Part shown: one piece after another, positions 13,162-14,811 of the stretch
How the letters are laid out: every line of letters starts with the position of its first letter
Numbering within the stretch: position 1 is the stretch's first letter
Assembly: GCA_002726865.1 (NCBI GenBank)
Contig: PBSW01000061.1
Span: forward strand, 1 to 14,811
Direction: 5' to 3'
Source: Candidatus Bathyarchaeota archaeon
GTDB taxonomy: Archaea; Thermoproteota; Bathyarchaeia; TCS64
Length of the DNA stretch: 14,811 nt
Notes under the pieces: generated by a model
The model's database searches: none
What the model was told of the DNA's origin: nothing
What the model saw: the letters and a program-made list of their open reading frames with translations, nothing else
Position numbers and translations under genes: made by a program

Positions 13162-13183
13162 AACGTGCAATCAATAAGTGACA

Positions 13184-13191
13184 TTTTTTTT
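13184..13191 (+). terminator. Oligo-T terminator after the orphan gene
   Basis: Eight consecutive Ts begin 22 bases after the stop of the 142-residue gene, and the next gene's TATA-like element follows. This separates the orphan from the aldolase transcript. Confidence 0.5.
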
Positions 13192-13213
13192 AATGCGAAA
13201 AGTTCGTTCAAAC

Positions 13214-13221
13214 TTATTAAT
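13214..13221 (+). promoter_or_regulatory. TATA-like element for the DHDPS-family gene
   Basis: TTATTAAT is centred about 33 bases before ATG 13251, predicting a transcript start near 13243 and a leader of only about eight bases. No Shine-Dalgarno precedes the ATG, in line with near-leaderless expression. Confidence 0.4.
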
Positions 13222-13250
13222 GCTTATCCCTGATATCTTTCAAGTACATC

Positions 13251-14144
13251 ATGAAAAAATTCGAGGGAACATTTGTCGTCTCAGTCACCCCCATGACAAA
13301 AGATGAAGAGCTAGACCTAGAGTCGTTCAAGGATAACCTCGATTACTACATCGAGAATGGCGTTCACGGGATAGCTGTTAACGGGAGCACAGGGGAGTTC
13401 GCCGCCCAAAGCTTAGAGGAGCTGAAGAGCGTTATGGACGCTGCTGTTGAGGCCGTGGATGGCAGGGTCCCCCTAATCAGTGGGACAGCTGCTTGCTCAA
13501 CTCTGAGGGTCATAGAACTCACAAAATACGCCGAGGAGGCGGGGGTAGATGGAGCTCTCATAGTCCCTCCGTACTATTCGAAAATTGATATGGAGGAGGT
13601 CTACCAACATTTCAGGGTGATCAACGAGGCCGTTAACATCCCTATAATGGTCTATAACAACCCCTGGACCTGCAAGATCGATATCCCCCCAGAGGGCTTA
13701 GCGAGGCTCTCTGAGCTGGATAACGTCCGGTACGTAAAGGAGAGCAGTGGGGATATCACACGAATACCCCAGATACTGGACCTTACCAAAGGAAAGATGG
13801 TCGTCTTTTGCGGATCCGACAACCTCGCCTTAGAGTCCTTCTTCATGGGCGCCATGGGCTTCATTTGCGTCGGAGCGAATATCTTCCCTAAGCACATGAG
13901 CAAGCTGTACGAATACGCGAACTGGGAGAAAGACTACGATAAGGCCAAATCCCTCTACTCCGCAGTGCTGCCTCTCGGCAACTTTTTAGAGGGCTCCGGC
14001 AAGTTCACCCAGGGGGCAAAATACGGCCTAGAGTACTTCGGAAGGAAGGCGGGGCCATCTAGGAAGCCCCTTTTGCCTCTGAGTGATGAGCACAAGAAGC
14101 AAGCTGAGGAGATCTTTAAGAGAATCCAGTCTGTTCAGCTATAA
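13251..14144 (+). CDS. DHDPS/N-acetylneuraminate lyase family aldolase or dehydratase, not a true DapA
   Basis: A class I Schiff-base enzyme of 297 residues, normal for the family, acting on pyruvate or a 2-keto acid in the cytosol. The barrel shows the GSTGE motif at 45-49 (carboxylate binding), catalytic tyrosine Y135 in MVYNNPWTC and the Schiff-base lysine K163 in VKESSGD. True dihydrodipicolinate synthases carry an arginine a few residues after that tyrosine (YNVPxRT); here the equivalent position is Thr (YNNPWT), so lysine biosynthesis is unlikely. A 2-keto-3-deoxy sugar-acid aldolase, 4-hydroxy-2-oxoglutarate-type aldolase or keto-deoxy-glucarate dehydratase fits better. ATG 13251 is the only sensible start, with a TATA-like element about 33 bases upstream. 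A strong T-tract terminator follows, so it is probably transcribed alone. Confidence 0.85.
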   Translation: MKKFEGTFVVSVTPMTKDEELDLESFKDNLDYYIENGVHGIAVNGSTGEFAAQSLEELKSVMDAAVEAVDGRVPLISGTAACSTLRVIELTKYAEEAGVDGALIVPPYYSKIDMEEVYQHFRVINEAVNIPIMVYNNPWTCKIDIPPEGLARLSELDNVRYVKESSGDITRIPQILDLTKGKMVVFCGSDNLALESFFMGAMGFICVGANIFPKHMSKLYEYANWEKDYDKAKSLYSAVLPLGNFLEGSGKFTQGAKYGLEYFGRKAGPSRKPLLPLSDEHKKQAEEIFKRIQSVQL

Positions 14145-14148
14145 AGCT

Positions 14149-14172
14149 AAACCAACCTTTTTTTTTAGGTTT
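14149..14172 (+). terminator. Stem plus T9 terminator after the aldolase gene
   Basis: AAACC (14149-14153) can pair with GGTTT (14168-14172) around an interval that contains nine Ts (14158-14166). It begins five bases after the aldolase stop. The T run is the likely signal; the stem may be incidental. Confidence 0.5.
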
Positions 14173-14215
14173 GATACCTACTAGTCAGAACACCCTCCAA
14201 TCAGGTGAACTATAC

Positions 14216-14500
14216 ATGATCGTAGACATCAAGATCTACTACTACAGCGTATTTGGTAAGGGAAACATTTCCCTGGAGTTCCAAGGGGAGGAGGTCACTA
14301 TTCAGGACATCCTGTCCAGGCTCGAGAAGGATTACGGGGAGGCCTTCAAGTGCCAAAGCGGTAGGACACTCATCGAGTCCTTCGGCACCTACTTTAATCT
14401 GTTCCTAAACGAGGAGTACATCGCCCTCCCCGAGCAGACAGGGAGAAAACTAAACGACAACGACGCCCTAGTTATATTACACCCTGTTAGCGGGGGATAG
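14216..14500 (+). CDS. MoaD/ThiS-like beta-grasp sulfur carrier ending Gly-Gly
   Basis: A 94-residue ubiquitin-fold protein. It begins MIVDIKIYYYSVFG, has the TIQDILSRLEKDYG helix after the second strand and ends NDNDALVILHPVSGG; the terminal Gly-Gly is the site adenylated and thiocarboxylated by a MoeB/ThiF/UbaA-type enzyme. In archaea such proteins give sulfur to molybdopterin or tungstopterin or to tRNA, or are attached to proteins (SAMPs); the sequence does not say which. ATG 14216 is chosen over TTG 14171 because AGGTGA lies seven bases before it and the extra residues (IPTSQNTLQSGELY) do not fit the fold. It follows the aldolase terminator and precedes the aldo/keto reductase by 65 bases. 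Confidence 0.85.
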   Translation: MIVDIKIYYYSVFGKGNISLEFQGEEVTIQDILSRLEKDYGEAFKCQSGRTLIESFGTYFNLFLNEEYIALPEQTGRKLNDNDALVILHPVSGG

Positions 14501-14504
14501 CGGA

Positions 14505-14521
14505 GATAAAACAGTTTTATC
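14505..14521. promoter_or_regulatory. Perfect 17-base palindrome over the aldo/keto reductase promoter
   Basis: GATAAAAC-A-GTTTTATC is a perfect inverted repeat between the MoaD-like stop (14500) and the aldo/keto reductase ATG (14566). Its right arm TTTTATC is a TATA-like element placed to give a transcript start near 14544, leaving room for the GGAGGT site. A regulator bound here would block the promoter. A terminator for the MoaD-like gene is the alternative. Confidence 0.45.
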
Positions 14522-14565
14522 ATTGCTAGGTGAATTGATGCCCGTTATCGGAGGTAGGGAGAGAC

Positions 14566-14811
14566 ATGGATCCACTTGAAAAAACGAGAATCGGGAAAAC
14601 CGACCTACAAGTTACCCTTCTGGGGCTAGGCTGCTCGGGGTTAGCAAGGGCTGATACCCCCAGGGAGGCCATCGAGACCTTCCGGACTGCCATGGAACAG
14701 GGGGTACGCTACATCGACACCGCCCCCCTTTACGGGCAGGGCAGGAGCGAGGCCCGCCTCGGAGAGGCACTCAAAGACTTTGACCGGGAAAAGATCGTTA
14801 TCTCAACCAAA
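14566..14811 (+). CDS. Aldo/keto reductase, N-terminal part, cut by window end
   Basis: The frame runs open from ATG 14566 to the last base (82 codons), so the rest lies outside the window. It starts MDPLEKTRIGKTDLQVTLLGLGCSGLA and contains the AKR signature YIDTAPLYGQGRSEARLGEAL, with the catalytic aspartate in DTA and the tyrosine in PLYG. The style resembles D-threo-aldose / L-fucose dehydrogenase-like reductases that oxidise sugars to lactones with NAD(P), but the substrate and coenzyme loops are outside the window. GGAGGT at 14550-14555 lies ten bases upstream, and a palindrome covers the likely promoter. Together with the aldolase, dehydrogenase and MLE-like genes, a sugar-acid pathway is possible, but this is inference. 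Confidence 0.88.
   Translation, partial: MDPLEKTRIGKTDLQVTLLGLGCSGLARADTPREAIETFRTAMEQGVRYIDTAPLYGQGRSEARLGEALKDFDREKIVISTK

Noticed and set aside
13251..14144. Annotation as dihydrodipicolinate synthase (dapA)
   Set aside because: The arginine that follows the catalytic tyrosine in true DapA is absent, and no lysine-pathway genes are nearby.
1..14811. CRISPR array, tRNA, rRNA or intact insertion sequence
   Set aside because: No regularly spaced repeats, cloverleaf arms, conserved rRNA segments or complete transposase with terminal repeats were found on reading through.

Overview
The window looks like a chromosomal piece from an anaerobic archaeon. Several starts have a TATA-like element about 25-30 bases upstream and no Shine-Dalgarno (leaderless style). 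Others have GGAGG or GGTGA ribosome sites, and many genes end in oligo-T tracts. The Fe-S L-serine dehydratase and the nickel-pincer-nucleotide genes fit an anaerobe. I cannot name the lineage from sequence alone; an uncultured Thermoproteota or Asgard-like archaeon is only a guess. No rRNA, tRNA, CRISPR array or intact insertion sequence was seen.

Layout, left to right: the 3' part of a Bcp-type peroxiredoxin (1-393). A gene-poor stretch of about 400 bases follows, holding a palindrome and one weak small ORF. Next is a nickel-pincer nucleotide (NPN) cofactor block: larB on the minus strand, larC divergent from it, and larE convergent with larC across an 18-base perfect palindrome. No larA (the apoenzyme) is in the window. 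Then come a zinc-dependent medium-chain dehydrogenase (4048-5178) and a fused one-chain Fe-S L-serine dehydratase (5411-6964), both on plus. Two tandem enolase-superfamily paralogues (7038-9508, minus) have MLE-subgroup active sites and unknown substrates.

From 12586 back to 9639 lies a tight four-gene membrane cassette: a DUF6754-like protein, a six-helix protein, a membrane-anchored extracytoplasmic domain protein and a second six-helix protein. It ends in a strong oligo-T tract. An orphan 142-residue protein is divergent from it and may be a partner. This cassette is the best candidate for an undescribed system. The right end carries a DHDPS-family aldolase/lyase that lacks the DapA arginine, a MoaD/ThiS-like protein ending in Gly-Gly, and the start of an aldo/keto reductase cut by the window edge.

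Working picture (inference): the dehydrogenase, MLE-like enzymes, aldolase and aldo/keto reductase could be parts of a sugar-acid or hydroxy-acid catabolic network, and serine dehydratase would feed pyruvate. The genes are not one operon and no substrate can be read from the sequence. Where an in-frame start other than the longest one is better supported (larB, larC, larE, the downstream MLE gene, MoaD), the reason is given in the entry.
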